From NCBI GenBank assembly GCA_916700875.1, contig CAKAKS010000066.1, positions 19,893,490 through 19,957,489 of the forward strand: a stretch of DNA of 64,000 nt. The letters are read 5' to 3'. Positions 63,971 to 64,000 of this stretch are shown here, piece by piece. This stretch comes from Sebastes aleutianus (lineage: Eukaryota > Chordata > Actinopteri > Perciformes > Sebastidae). The number at the start of each line of letters is the position of its first letter. Positions within the stretch are counted from its first letter, which is position 1. The position numbers and the translations under genes are program-made. The notes below the pieces were generated by a model. It searched no databases and was not told where the DNA came from. It saw only the letters and a list, made by a program, of their open reading frames with translations.

Positions 63971-64000
63971 TCGATTATGGCAAAAATCATAATCACGATT

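Overview
The window is nuclear DNA from a bony fish, most likely a percomorph teleost. It holds two spliced vertebrate genes with fish-like protein sequences, a very high density of CA/TG, CT/GA and trinucleotide microsatellites, and several short non-autonomous transposon families of kinds familiar to me from percomorph genomes. I see no bacterial, viral or plasmid features.

Layout. About 1-7800 is intergenic. It contains repeat fragments, a foldback element (3688-3990) and a possible minus-strand first exon of an unidentified gene near 4.23-4.40 kb. From 14427 down to 7822 on the minus strand lies a complete cdk7 (CDK-activating kinase, TFIIH kinase): 12 coding exons, 343 residues, all kinase landmarks intact. 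About 14.5-23.5 kb is the intergenic spacer between two divergently transcribed genes. It holds a decayed LINE fragment, MITE pieces, a diverged tandem duplication and microsatellites. From about 23.5 kb to about 61 kb on the plus strand lies setbp1 (SET-binding protein 1). It has a probable non-coding exon 1 ending at 24403, coding exons at 30595-31023, 46429-46850, 47905-49845, 49950-50157, 50269-51328 and 56151-56656 (1521 residues), and a long 3'UTR ending near a polyadenylation signal at 60989. 61-64 kb is intergenic, with a tRNA-like, SINE-type pol III promoter fragment at the very end.

The two genes are functionally separate as far as the sequence shows: a general transcription/cell-cycle kinase and a chromatin-associated AT-hook protein. 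Their adjacency is of synteny interest because the human orthologues are on different chromosomes (5 and 18). I found no novel multi-gene system. The most notable observations are in setbp1: the acidic residue of the HCF-1-binding motif is replaced by histidine, two short introns divide the region that is one very large exon in mammals, the C-terminal polyproline tail is absent, low-complexity repeats lie inside the coding sequence, and a possible upstream ORF spans the exon 1-2 junction. Two large inverted repeats (one intergenic, one in cdk7 intron 3) and a pure (CAG)23 tract in cdk7 intron 1 are also worth checking. All exon boundaries come from reading splice signals and from family knowledge, not from transcripts.
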